Part shown: positions 40,770-49,350 of the stretch, piece after piece
Layout of the letters: each line of letters begins with the position of its first letter
How positions within the stretch are numbered: position 1 is the stretch's first letter
Assembly (NCBI RefSeq): GCF_018390635.1
Contig: NZ_JAHBGE010000047.1
Location: 1 to 53,735, forward strand
Length of the DNA stretch: 53,735 nucleotides
Source of the DNA: Ancylobacter lacus
GTDB taxonomy: Bacteria; Pseudomonadota; Alphaproteobacteria; Rhizobiales; Xanthobacteraceae
Direction of reading: 5' to 3'
Notes under the pieces: model-generated
Databases searched by the model: none
What the model was told of the DNA's origin: nothing
The model's input: the letters and a program-made list of their open reading frames with translations, nothing else
Translations under genes and position numbers: made by a program

Positions 40770-41780
40770 ATGCTGACGGGAAGGCCGGTTCACGCCGCCG
40801 CAGCCGGCAGGCCCGGCCGGGTCGCCGTGGCCCGTCGCGCGGCCGCCGGGGCGCTCGCGCTCACGCTGGCGGCCTGCTCCGGCCCGCAATCCGCGCTCGA
40901 TCCGGCCGGCGACGCGGCGGAGGCCATCGCCGGGCTGTTCTGGGTGCTGCTCGCCGGGGCGGCGGTGATCTGGGCGCTGGTCATCGGCGCGGCGGTGTTC
41001 GCGCTGCGGTTCAAGACGCGGCCGATCAGCGAGCGCGCCGGGCTGCGGCTGGTGCTGTGGGGCGGCGCGGTGGTGCCGACCCTGATCCTGTCCGTCCTGC
41101 TGGTCTATGGCCTGCGGCTGATGCCGCTGCTGCGCGACCCCGCCGCCGAGCTGCGGGTGGAGGTGGTGGGTGAGCAGTTCTGGTGGCGCGTGACCTACCG
41201 CCCCGAAGGCGGGCCGGCGGTGGTGAGCGCCAATGAGGTGCGCGTGCCGGTGGGCGCGCGGGTGGAATTCAGCCTCGACGCGGCCGACGTCATCCACTCC
41301 TTCTGGATTCCCGCGCTCGGCGGCAAGGTCGACATGATCCCCGGCCGCAGCAACCGGCTGGCGCTGCGCGCCACCCGCACCGGCACCTTTCGCGGCGTCT
41401 GCGCCGAATTCTGCGGCCCCGCCCACACCCGCATGGCCTTTCCCGTGGTGGTGATGGAGCCGGAGGCGTTCCGCGCCTGGCTGGCGGAGCAGGCGCGGGA
41501 GGCGAGCCCGGCAGGGAACGAGACCTTCCTCGCCAATGGCTGCGGCGGCTGCCACGCCGTGCGCGGCACGCCCGCCACCGGCACCATCGGGCCGGACCTC
41601 ACCCATCTCGCCAGCCGGCTCTCCCTCGGCGCCGACCTGCTGCCCAACGACGCCGCCTCGCGGGCGCGCTTCGTCGCCGAGGTCGACACGCTGAAGCCCG
41701 GCGCCCGCATGCCCGGCTTCGGCATGCTGCCGCCGGCCGAGGCCGCCGCCATTGCCGACTATCTCGGGAGCCTCGAATGA
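40770..41780 (+). CDS. coxB: Cytochrome c oxidase subunit II with fused cytochrome c domain (caa3-type)
   Basis: A lipoprotein-like signal ends at Cys36 (LTLAAC), two membrane helices follow (about 50-75 and 90-112), and then the CuA cupredoxin domain. Its binding motif is CAEFCGPAHTRM (C-x3-C-x3-H-x2-M), with VIHSFW upstream. The C-terminus adds a cytochrome c domain with CGGCH and the Met ligand in GARMPGF. Subunit II receives electrons, here probably through its own haem, and passes them to haem a. The start is uncertain: GTG 40713 has a better GGGGGA site, and a later GTG would give a shorter signal. The stop overlaps the next start by four bases (ATGA). Confidence 0.88.
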   Translation: MLTGRPVHAAAAGRPGRVAVARRAAAGALALTLAACSGPQSALDPAGDAAEAIAGLFWVLLAGAAVIWALVIGAAVFALRFKTRPISERAGLRLVLWGGAVVPTLILSVLLVYGLRLMPLLRDPAAELRVEVVGEQFWWRVTYRPEGGPAVVSANEVRVPVGARVEFSLDAADVIHSFWIPALGGKVDMIPGRSNRLALRATRTGTFRGVCAEFCGPAHTRMAFPVVVMEPEAFRAWLAEQAREASPAGNETFLANGCGGCHAVRGTPATGTIGPDLTHLASRLSLGADLLPNDAASRARFVAEVDTLKPGARMPGFGMLPPAEAAAIADYLGSLE

Positions 41781-44305
41781 GCGGCGCCACCCTCGACCGC
41801 GACGCGGCCCGCGACGAGGCCCGCCGCACCGCCCAGCGCCAGCGGCTGCGCGCGGCGTGGAACCTGTCGCGCGGCTGGCGCTACTTCGCCAACGTCAACA
41901 ACCAGGTGGTGGGGCTCTGGTACATCATCACCGCCTTCGCCTTCTTCCTCTTCGCCGGGGTGCTGGCGCTCATCATGCGGGCCCAGCTCGCGGTGCCGGA
42001 GAACGACCTCGTCTCCGCCGCCACCTACAACCAGCTTTTCACCCTGCACGGCACGGTGATGATGTTCCTGTTCGCCGTCCCGATCTTCGAGGCGGTGGCC
42101 ATCCTCATCCTGCCGCAGATGCTGGCGGCGCGGGACCTGCCGTTCCCGCGGCTCTCCGCCTTCGGCTACTGGTGCTTCCTGATCGGCGGCTGCTTCGTCT
42201 CCGGCTCCATCTTCTTTGGCGCGGCGCCCGATGGCGGCTGGTTCATGTACCCGCCGCTCACCACCGACACCCGGCTGTCGGGCATCGGCACCGACATCTG
42301 GCTGCTCGGCCTCTCCTTCATCGAGATCGCCTCCATCGCCGCGGCGGTGGAGCTGATCGTCGGCGTGCTGAAATGCCGGCCGCCCGGCATGCGCATCAAC
42401 CTGATGCCGCTCTACGGCTGGTACGTACTGATCGTGGGCGGCATGATCCTGTTCGCCTTCCCCCCGCTGATCGCCGGCGACATCCTGTTCGAGCTGGAGC
42501 GGCTGGCGAACTGGCCGTTCTTCGACGCGGCGCGGGGCGGCGACCCGGTGCTGTGGCAGCACCTGTTCTGGATCTTCGGCCACCCGGAGGTCTACATCAT
42601 CTTCCTGCCGTCCATCGCGCTGCTGGCGATGATCGTGCCGACCTTCGCCCGGCGGCCGATCCTCGGCTATGGCTGGATCGTGCTGGCGGCGGTGGGCACC
42701 GGCTTCCTCTCCTTCGGCCTGTGGGCCCACCACATGTTCACGATCGGGATGCCGGCGATCTCGCAGGGCTTCTTCTCCGCCGCCTCGGAAGCGGTGGCGA
42801 TCCCGACCGGGGTGCAGATCTTCGTGTTCGTCGCCACCCTGCTGGCGGGCCGCGCAGTCTACGGCACGCCGATGCTGTTCGCCACCGGGGCGCTGGCCAT
42901 CTTCGTGTTCGGCGGGCTCACCGGGGTGATGGTGGCGCTGGCCCCGTTCGACTGGCAGGCCCATGACAGCTACTTCGTGGTGGCGCACCTGCACTACACC
43001 CTGATCGGGGGCATGTTCTTCCCGCTCATGGCCGGCATCTACTATTTCCACCCCTTCGTCTGCGGCACCATGCTCTCGCCCCGGCTGGGGCGCTGGGCGT
43101 TCTGGCTGATGTTCGCCGGCTTCAACATCGCCTTCCTGCCCATGCACATCACCGGCCTGCGCGGCATGCCGCGAAGGGTCTTCACCTACCCCGAGAATCT
43201 CGGCTGGGAGACGCTGAACCTCGTCTCCACCGCCGGCGCCTTCACCATGGCGGCGGGGGTGCTGGTGCTGCTGTGGGACGTGCTGCGGCCGGGCAAGCCG
43301 AAGGCGCCGCGCAATCCCTGGAACGCCGGCACGCTGGAATGGGTGGCGGGCGACCCGACCGAGCCGTGGGGCATACGCTCGGTGCCGCCGGTCTCCAGCC
43401 GCTACCCGCTGTGGCAGCAGGAGGGCCTGCTCGCGGGCATCGACGCCGGCGCCTACTACCTGCCCGACGCCCGCGAGGGCCGCCGCGAGACGCTGGTGAG
43501 CGACCCGCTCGACGCCACGCCGCGCCAGGTGCTGCGGGTTCCCGGCGACAGCTTCCGGCCGATGGTGGCGGCGGTGCTGGTGGGCGGCTGCTTCATCCTC
43601 GGCACCTTCCATTTCTGGATCGCCGCGCTCCTCTCCGGCCTCGCCGGGGTCGGCGCCATACTGGCGTGGCTGTGGACCGGCACCGCGGTGATCCCGGAAA
43701 AGCCGGAAAAGGACGCCGGCATGGGCCTCACCCTGCCGCTTTATGCCTCCGGCGCCGCCTCGGTGGGGTGGTGGGCGATGTTCATCACCATGACCGGGGA
43801 CGGCACCGCCTTCATCAGCCTCGTCTTCGGCTATTTCTACTACTGGACCATCCACCCGGTGTTCCCCCCGGCCCATGCCGGAGGGCCGGGCCTGCTGTGG
43901 CCGCTGCTCGCGGTGGCGGCCGGCCTCGCCGGCTGGGGGGCGATGCTCGCCGCCCGCGCCGCCAACGCCACCGGCCGGGTGGCGGGCGCCCGCGCCGCGC
44001 TGGCGCTCGCCATGCTCTTCTCCCTCGCGGGCGCGGCGGCCTTTCTGCTCGGCCCCTGGCGCACCGGGCTCGACCCCACCCACCACGCCTATGACGCCAT
44101 CGTCTGGGTGCTGGTCATCTGGGCGGCGGTGCACAACGCGGTGGGGGTGCTGATGCAGGGCTACTGCCTCGCCGGCTCCTTCGCCGGCAAAATGACCCCG
44201 ACCCACGACATCGACCTGCGCAACGTCACGCTCTACGGCCACTTCGCCGCGCTCACCGCGCTGACCACCGGGGCGGTGGTCGCGCTGTTCCCCCTGGCGA
44301 GCTGA
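41777..44305 (+). CDS. ctaD: Cytochrome c oxidase fused subunits I+III
   Basis: An 842-residue polytopic protein. The subunit I part (1-560) has the haem a ligands His91 and His406, the CuB ligands His269, His318 and His319, the cross-linked Tyr273 in HPEVY, Glu271, and the haem a3 ligand His404 (VVAHLHY). The subunit III part (about 610-842) follows as a fusion. It reduces O2 to water and pumps protons. The K-pathway lysine position (PTGIK in A-type enzymes) is Gln347 (PTGVQ), and the D-pathway Asn residues near Asp120 are replaced (LSAF instead of MNNL). Fusions of this kind occur in Thermus caa3 and rhizobial alternative oxidases. The start overlaps coxB by four bases. Confidence 0.9.
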   Translation: MSGATLDRDAARDEARRTAQRQRLRAAWNLSRGWRYFANVNNQVVGLWYIITAFAFFLFAGVLALIMRAQLAVPENDLVSAATYNQLFTLHGTVMMFLFAVPIFEAVAILILPQMLAARDLPFPRLSAFGYWCFLIGGCFVSGSIFFGAAPDGGWFMYPPLTTDTRLSGIGTDIWLLGLSFIEIASIAAAVELIVGVLKCRPPGMRINLMPLYGWYVLIVGGMILFAFPPLIAGDILFELERLANWPFFDAARGGDPVLWQHLFWIFGHPEVYIIFLPSIALLAMIVPTFARRPILGYGWIVLAAVGTGFLSFGLWAHHMFTIGMPAISQGFFSAASEAVAIPTGVQIFVFVATLLAGRAVYGTPMLFATGALAIFVFGGLTGVMVALAPFDWQAHDSYFVVAHLHYTLIGGMFFPLMAGIYYFHPFVCGTMLSPRLGRWAFWLMFAGFNIAFLPMHITGLRGMPRRVFTYPENLGWETLNLVSTAGAFTMAAGVLVLLWDVLRPGKPKAPRNPWNAGTLEWVAGDPTEPWGIRSVPPVSSRYPLWQQEGLLAGIDAGAYYLPDAREGRRETLVSDPLDATPRQVLRVPGDSFRPMVAAVLVGGCFILGTFHFWIAALLSGLAGVGAILAWLWTGTAVIPEKPEKDAGMGLTLPLYASGAASVGWWAMFITMTGDGTAFISLVFGYFYYWTIHPVFPPAHAGGPGLLWPLLAVAAGLAGWGAMLAARAANATGRVAGARAALALAMLFSLAGAAAFLLGPWRTGLDPTHHAYDAIVWVLVIWAAVHNAVGVLMQGYCLAGSFAGKMTPTHDIDLRNVTLYGHFAALTALTTGAVVALFPLAS

Positions 44306-44315
44306 GGAGGCGGCG

Positions 44316-44681
44316 ATGGTCTATGGCCGCGACGACGCCACTCTCTGGACCCTGCTGACGCCGCCCACCGTGTGGGCGCTGCACTTCCTGTTCGCCTATG
44401 TGGCGGCGGCGATGGCCTGCGGCGAGACGCCGTTCGCCCTCGGCCCGGTGCGGGTGGCGATCGGGGTGGCGACGGCCTTCGCCCTCGGCCTCATCGCGCT
44501 GGCCTGGAGGCAGGCCTACCGGCACTGGGGCAGGGGGGCCGACCGACCGCCGCACGACGCCCCCACCGACGAGGACCGCCAGCGCTTCCTCGGCTTCGCC
44601 ACCCTGCTGCTGTGCGGGTTGAGCGCGGTCGCGGTGGTGTTCAGCGCCCTGCCGGCGGTGTTCCTGTCGGACTGCCGGTGA
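44316..44681 (+). CDS. Small membrane protein of the oxidase operon (121 aa)
   Basis: A 121-residue protein with three predicted membrane helices (about 16-36, 42-62 and 93-118) and a charged loop with an Asp/Arg-rich HWGRGADRPPHDAPTDED segment. It begins 10 bp after the oxidase gene and shares one base with the ctaG-like start (TGATG), so it is an integral member of the operon. I recall unnamed proteins of this size in rhizobial caa3-type clusters. It could be an accessory subunit or an assembly factor; no family is assigned. Confidence 0.7.
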   Translation: MVYGRDDATLWTLLTPPTVWALHFLFAYVAAAMACGETPFALGPVRVAIGVATAFALGLIALAWRQAYRHWGRGADRPPHDAPTDEDRQRFLGFATLLLCGLSAVAVVFSALPAVFLSDCR

Positions 44682-45346
44682 TGGCGGCACGGACGCGGCG
44701 TCGGGCCGCCATCCTCGCCGGCCTCGCCCTGCTCGCCCTGCTGTGGGCCGGGCCGCTGCGCGGCGCCGGGCATCACGGCTTCACCGCCCATATGGCGATG
44801 CATATGGGGGTGGTGGCGCTGGCGGCGCCGCTGCTGGCGCTGGGCCTTGCCGGCGGCCGGCTCGACCCCACCCCGCGCCACGGCGCGCTGCTGGCGCCGC
44901 TGCCGCTCGCCATGCTGGAATTCGCCGCGGTGTGGAGCTGGCACGTGCCCGCCTTGCACGAGGCGGCGCGGGCGAGCGGCGCGGTCTTCGCGCTGGAACA
45001 GGCGAGCTTCCTCGGCGCCGCGCTGCTGCTGTGGCTCGCCTGCCTCGGCGCGGCGGAGCGGGAGGGCCGCCGGCTGCTCGGCGCGCTCGCCCTGCTGATC
45101 ACCTCCATGCACATGACCCTGCTCGGCGCGCTGATCGCCTTCGCCAGCCGGCCGCTCTACGGCCATGGCGGGCACGGCGCCGGCCCCGCCGCGCAGGTGG
45201 CGGAACAAGTGGCGGAACAGGTGGCGGACCAGCAGATGGGCGGCATCGTGATGCTGCTGGTGGGCGGCGCGGTCTATCTCGCCGGCGGCGTCGCGCTGAT
45301 GGCGGGGGTGCTGTTCGCCGAACCGGACCGGGAGACCGCGCGATGA
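44681..45346 (+). CDS. ctaG: Cytochrome c oxidase assembly factor, Caa3_CtaG family
   Basis: A 221-residue membrane protein with about six helices. It shows the characteristic His and Met residues: FTAHMAMHMGVVALAAP near residue 35, WSWHVPALHEAA near 85, and TSMHMTLLGALI near 140. A DQQMGGIVML segment is followed by a last helix. This Caa3_CtaG family is needed for copper insertion or assembly of caa3-type oxidases and is unrelated to the Cox11-type CtaG. It contains a short repeat (AEQVAEQVADQQ) in a periplasmic loop. It overlaps its neighbours by 1 and 4 bases, so translation is coupled. Confidence 0.85.
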   Translation: MAARTRRRAAILAGLALLALLWAGPLRGAGHHGFTAHMAMHMGVVALAAPLLALGLAGGRLDPTPRHGALLAPLPLAMLEFAAVWSWHVPALHEAARASGAVFALEQASFLGAALLLWLACLGAAEREGRRLLGALALLITSMHMTLLGALIAFASRPLYGHGGHGAGPAAQVAEQVAEQVADQQMGGIVMLLVGGAVYLAGGVALMAGVLFAEPDRETAR

Positions 45347-46506
45347 AGGGGCTCGACCGTCGCCTCCGGCTGCGCCACCTCGCTTATGGGCTCGCCGGCC
45401 TCGCCCTTGCCGGCGGGCTGGTGGCCTGGGCGGGGCTGGTGAACATCGGCGCCTCGTCCGGGCACTGGTCCGTCACCAATGTCGCGCTGCACTGGGTGAT
45501 GCGGAACGCGGTGCGCACCTATGCGCTGCTGGAGCCGGCCCCGCCCGCCGGGCTCGACGAGGCCGCGCGGGTGCGCCGCGCCGCCGGCCATTTCGAAGCG
45601 GCCTGCGTGTTCTGCCATGGCGCGCCGGAACGCCCCTCCCCGCTGCTCGCCGCCCGCATGACGCCGCCGCCGCCCCCGCTCACCCATGTCGCCGAGCACT
45701 GGGGCGCGCGCGAGCTGTTCCGCATCGTCCGCCACGGGGTGAAATACACCGGCATGCCGGCGTGGATCGCGCTCGGCCGCGAAGACGAGGTGTGGGACAT
45801 GGTCGCCTTCCTGAAGGCGCTGCCGGCGATGGACGACGCCGCCTATCGCCGCGCCGCGCTCGGCCCGCAGGGGCCGGAGCCGACCGCCGACACCGCGCTG
45901 GCCGGCTGCGTGCGCTGCCACGGGCGCGACGGCGGCAGCGACGGCGGCGCCTTCCCGGTGCTGGCCGGGCAGAGCGAGGCCTATCTCGCCGCCAGCCTCG
46001 CCGCCTTCGCCAGCGGCCGGCGGGCGAGCGGCGTCATGCAGTTCGCCGTCGACGGGCTGGAGGAGGCCGAGCTCGCCCGCCTCGCCCGCTATTACGCCGG
46101 CCTGCCGGGCCTCGGCGAGGCGCCGCCGGCCGCGGAGACGGCGAGCCCGGCCACCGCCACGGCGGCGCCGGGAACCGGAGGGGGCGGCGGCCCCGCCGCC
46201 GGCCCGGGCGCGTGGGGGCTGGAGATCATCGCGCGCGGGCTGCCGGCCGAGGGCGTGCCGGCCTGTGCCGGCTGCCACGGCCCCTCCAGCGCCCGCAACC
46301 CGGCCTATCCCCGCCTCGGCGGCCAGGACGCGGCCTATCTCGCCAATCAGCTCCGGCTGATGAAGGCGGAGGCGCGCGGCGGCGGGCCCTACCAGCGGGT
46401 GATGCAGGTGATCGCCGGGCGCCTGCCGGAACAGGCCACCGACGCGGACGCCGCCGCCTATGCCGGTCGGCCGGCGGGTCCCGCGCCCGCCGCCCGGCCG
46501 GACTGA
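45343..46506 (+). CDS. Membrane-anchored triheme cytochrome c
   Basis: A 387-residue protein with an N-terminal membrane helix (about 14-36) that probably stays as an anchor. Three haem-binding CxxCH motifs follow: CVFCH (about 87), CVRCH (about 190) and CAGCH (about 307). They lie in three cytochrome c domains, joined by a Gly/Ala/Pro-rich linker between the second and third. The first domain has the YTGMPAW ligand region. It overlaps the ctaG stop by four bases and closes the operon, so it is the likely electron donor of the oxidase. Cyt c4-like or alcohol/sugar dehydrogenase-type triheme subunits look similar, and a PQQ dehydrogenase gene lies next door. Confidence 0.85.
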   Translation: MKGLDRRLRLRHLAYGLAGLALAGGLVAWAGLVNIGASSGHWSVTNVALHWVMRNAVRTYALLEPAPPAGLDEAARVRRAAGHFEAACVFCHGAPERPSPLLAARMTPPPPPLTHVAEHWGARELFRIVRHGVKYTGMPAWIALGREDEVWDMVAFLKALPAMDDAAYRRAALGPQGPEPTADTALAGCVRCHGRDGGSDGGAFPVLAGQSEAYLAASLAAFASGRRASGVMQFAVDGLEEAELARLARYYAGLPGLGEAPPAAETASPATATAAPGTGGGGGPAAGPGAWGLEIIARGLPAEGVPACAGCHGPSSARNPAYPRLGGQDAAYLANQLRLMKAEARGGGPYQRVMQVIAGRLPEQATDADAAAYAGRPAGPAPAARPD

Positions 46507-46818
46507 CCGGCGAGGCCCGGCGCGCCCCGGCACGGGCGCCGGAAGCGGCGGGCGGCGCGGTCCGGCGCGGCCCCGTGGCGGCACGGCAAGGCGGCACGCG
46601 AAGACGCAGAGAGCGCCGCCTCTCCGGCGCGCGGAGAGCCCCGCGCGGCACCGCGCCGGAAGCGGCGACGACGGGCGGGCTCCGGCCGACGCAAAGCGGA
46701 CGATACGACACCACGGGGACAGGGCTGCGACCGGGAGGCGGCCTGTCCGGGAGCCGCCGAAAAGCCGGCCCGGGGGAAGGGAAAGCGGCGGTGAGCCGCT
46801 TGCCTCCACCCGCGCGCG
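46507..46818. other. Convergent intergenic region, cytochrome c / PQQ dehydrogenase
   Basis: About 312 bp of very GC-rich sequence with no credible gene. A 7-bp stem (CTCTCCG / CGGAGAG, 46620-46638, 5-base loop) is the only hairpin I would point to as a possible terminator. Confidence 0.4.
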
Positions 46819-48240
46819 TCAGCCGCCGGAGGACGGCGCCGGCCCGGCCGGGGCGGTCGCCGCCGGGGTCTGCCCCCGCACCCGCCACACCGCATTGCCG
46901 ACATCGTCGGCCACCAGCAGGCCGCCGCGCCGGTCCACCAGCACCCCGACCGGACGGCCCTGCGCGTTGCCCTCGCCGTCGAGGAAGCCGGTGAGCAGTT
47001 CCTCCGGCATGCCGGAAGGCCGCCCATTGGCGAACGGCACGAAGATCACCCGGTAGCCCGCCGGCGGCTCACGGTTCCACGAGCCGTGCTGGCCGATGAT
47101 CGCCCCGCCCTGGAAGCGCGCGCCGAAGGCGGGGTTGTCGACAAAGGTGAAGCCCAGCGAGGCGGTGTGGGCGCCCAGCGCGTAGTCCGGGCGGATCGCC
47201 CGCGCCACCAGCTCGGGGCGCGGCGGCTTCACCCGGTCGTCGACGTTCGATCCGTAATAGGAATAGGGCCAGCCATAGAAGCCGCCCTCCTTCACCGAGG
47301 TCATGTAGTCCGGCACCAGATGGTTGCCGATCTCGTCGCGCTCGTTCACCGACACCCAGAGTTCGCCATTGGCGGGGTTCCAGTCGATGCCGACCGGGTT
47401 GCGCAGCCCGCCGGCGAACACCCGGCTCGCCCCGCTGGCGACGTCGATCTCCAGCACGGCGGCGCGGTTTTCCTCCTCCTCCATGCCGTTCTCGGCGGCG
47501 TTGGAGTTGGAGCCGACGCCGACATAGAGCCGGGCGCCGTCGGCGCTGGCGAGCAGGCTCTTGGTCCAGTGGTGGTTGCGCCCGGCCGGCAGCGCCGCGA
47601 GCCGGGTGCCGGGGGCGGTGATCCCGGTCGCGCCCTCGGTGTAGGGAAAGCGCATCACCGCATCGGCATTGGCGACATAGAGCTGGTCGCCGATCAGCGC
47701 CATGCCGAAGGGCGAGAACAGGTTGGACAGGAACACGGTCTTCGTCTCCGCTACCCCGTCGCCATCGGCGTCGCGCAGCAGGGTGATGCGGTTGGCGCTC
47801 TCGGTCTGCGAGCCGGCCTTCTTCATGAAGAGCCCCTGCACCCAGCCGCGCAGGCCCCCGCTCGTCCCCTCGGGCTTGGGCGGGGCGTCGCTCTCGGCGA
47901 CGAGGACGTCGCCATTGGGCAGTTCGTAGAGCCAGCGCGGGTGCTTCAGGTCGCGGGCGAAGGCGGTGACCGCGAAGCCCTCGGCCGGGCGCGGGGCCGC
48001 GCCGTCCCGCCAGCCCACCGCGTCGGCGACCTTGATGGTGGGAAGCCAGCTCGCCTTCGGCTCGGGCAGGGTGGGGTTGGCGCCGTATTCGGCGGATTCC
48101 GGCAGGGTCGGCCCGCTCTCGCCGCAGCCGGCGAGCAGCAGCGCGGCGACTCCGACCAGCGCGAGGCCGCCGCCGTGGCGAAGCGGGGGGCGGCGGACGG
48201 GGCGGACAGGCGCCCCGAGGGGACGTGGGATGGCGCGCAT
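46819..48240 (-). CDS. PQQ-dependent sugar dehydrogenase-like lipoprotein (sorbosone dehydrogenase type)
   Basis: A 473-residue secreted protein with a long basic N-terminus, a lipobox LLLAGC near residue 39 and a beta-propeller of the GDH-B/sorbosone type. RDLKHPRWLYELPNGDVLVAES forms the first blade, with SPFGMALIGDQLYVANAD, VGSNSNAAENG and RNPVGIDWNPANGELWVS following. WPYSYYG and QHGSWNREP come late in the protein; the QHGSWNR site is the usual PQQ/sugar pocket. It probably oxidises aldoses or sorbosone in the periplasm and feeds electrons to a cytochrome c or quinone. The nearby triheme cytochrome c is a tempting acceptor. ATG 48240 has AGGAG 10 nt upstream. Confidence 0.85.
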   Translation of the reverse strand: MRAIPRPLGAPVRPVRRPPLRHGGGLALVGVAALLLAGCGESGPTLPESAEYGANPTLPEPKASWLPTIKVADAVGWRDGAAPRPAEGFAVTAFARDLKHPRWLYELPNGDVLVAESDAPPKPEGTSGGLRGWVQGLFMKKAGSQTESANRITLLRDADGDGVAETKTVFLSNLFSPFGMALIGDQLYVANADAVMRFPYTEGATGITAPGTRLAALPAGRNHHWTKSLLASADGARLYVGVGSNSNAAENGMEEEENRAAVLEIDVASGASRVFAGGLRNPVGIDWNPANGELWVSVNERDEIGNHLVPDYMTSVKEGGFYGWPYSYYGSNVDDRVKPPRPELVARAIRPDYALGAHTASLGFTFVDNPAFGARFQGGAIIGQHGSWNREPPAGYRVIFVPFANGRPSGMPEELLTGFLDGEGNAQGRPVGVLVDRRGGLLVADDVGNAVWRVRGQTPAATAPAGPAPSSGG

Positions 48241-48587
48241 GATCGTGATGCTCCTGATGCGGAGGTGAGTCCGGTGATGACCGGAAGAGCCGGCCGGTCC
48301 GAGAGGGGCGAGGGCCGGCGGCGCGGGAGCGCCGGCGGCCGGGTCGCCCGCAGCCGGGGCGCCCGATAGGGAAAGGCGCGAACGCGCCGCGCGTTCCGCC
48401 CTCTCCGCCAGGGCCGGCCGGAAGAGCCGCGATGCCGTCTGACAATCCGGTGAGGCGGGCCGCACTCACGACCCGGGCCCGGCAGCCCGTCTCGTCAGGA
48501 ACCACCCCGGGGCAGGACACCCGGTCCCCAGAGGCCGGGCCGGCAGGCGCCCGGCGCCGGCCTTGCCGCGGCGGATGCGGTGGCCGC
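48241..48587. other. Intergenic region upstream of the PQQ dehydrogenase
   Basis: About 347 bp with no credible gene. It should hold the PQQ dehydrogenase promoter. A dyad GAACGCG-ccg-CGCGTTC at 48380-48396 is the only clear regulatory-looking element. Confidence 0.5.
48380..48396. promoter_or_regulatory. Inverted repeat upstream of the PQQ dehydrogenase gene
   Basis: GAACGCG and CGCGTTC flank a 3-base spacer, a perfect 7-3-7 dyad 140 bp before the ATG at 48240. It could be an operator; no regulator gene is adjacent. Confidence 0.4.
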
Positions 48588-49232
48588 TCAGGGCGGCGTC
48601 ATGATGGTGGGGGTGCCGCAATCGGCCGTGGCGCAGGCCGGCGGATCGCTCGGCGTGGCGCCGCCGCCGGCTCCCGGCAGGCCGGGCGTGCCGATGTCGC
48701 CCGCGCCGCCGGTGCCGGGCATGCCCGGTGTGTGCGGGGTGCCGATGTCGCCGGGCGAAGCGGGATTCGCAGGGTCGGGCCGCCGCACCGCCGGGGCGTC
48801 GGGCGGGGTGGCGAGGCCGGGACGCGGGGTGTTGGCGGAGGGGTTGCGCAGCGCCGGGTTGCCGGCGTCCGGCGCGGTGAGGCCGGAACCGCCGGTGGCG
48901 CCGGCGCCGGTCGGGCCGCCGGTACCACTGCCGCTCGCTCCGCCGGTGCCGCTGCCGCCGCTCCCGCCACCGCTCTGGGCGAGGCTCGGCCCGATCGCCA
49001 GCGCGACCGCGAGCAGCACGCCCGCCGCCGCCAGGGTCGCCCGGCCGAGCGCTTCCGTGAGCGGCGCCGGCCGCCGCCCGGCCTCTCCCGCCCGGAGCCG
49101 GAAGGCGCCGTGCCGGGTGGAGGGAAGCGCCGCCGGCGCAACGCCGCGCCGGGGCGCCATCGCGATAAGCGGCGCGGCGGCGGCGTGGTTTCGGGCGGCG
49201 TGATGGTGGCGGCGGGTGGTCGGGTTCGGCAT
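48588..49232 (-). CDS. Secreted Gly/Pro/Ser-rich low-complexity protein
   Basis: A 214-residue protein starting at 49232, with GGGAG 8 nt upstream. A basic N-terminal stretch (1-68) leads to a signal-type helix (ALGRATLAAAGVLLAVALAI) and a cleavage-like GPSLAQ. The mature part is almost entirely low complexity: Gly/Ser/Thr repeats, then Pro/Asn/Asp-rich turns with GDIGTPHTPGMPG, and a Cys pair at the end (ACATADCG). No domain is recognised. It may be an envelope or matrix protein. An EcfG-type promoter 36 bp upstream suggests stress induction. A later Met at residue 25 is an alternative start. Confidence 0.6.
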   Translation of the reverse strand: MPNPTTRRHHHAARNHAAAAPLIAMAPRRGVAPAALPSTRHGAFRLRAGEAGRRPAPLTEALGRATLAAAGVLLAVALAIGPSLAQSGGGSGGSGTGGASGSGTGGPTGAGATGGSGLTAPDAGNPALRNPSANTPRPGLATPPDAPAVRRPDPANPASPGDIGTPHTPGMPGTGGAGDIGTPGLPGAGGGATPSDPPACATADCGTPTIMTPP

Positions 49233-49267
49233 CGGAACGCTCCCTGCGCGCAGGACCTCGACGCGCC

Positions 49268-49292
49268 AACGCGCCGCGGCCGGACCCGTTCC
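49268..49292 (-). promoter_or_regulatory. EcfG-type promoter of the Gly/Pro-rich secreted protein gene
   Basis: On the minus strand GGAAC (49292-49288), 16 bases, then CGTT (49271-49268): an exact EcfG consensus with the 16-base spacer, 36 bp before the ATG at 49232. Confidence 0.7.
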
Positions 49293-49350
49293 GGCCCGCT
49301 CCCTTCCCGGCGGAAGCCCGCCGGCTCCGCGCCGGAGGTTTCGCCCGGCC

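Noticed and set aside
41759-44242. 827-codon frame antisense to the oxidase
   Set aside because: His/Glu/Gly-rich shadow of the subunit I+III gene.
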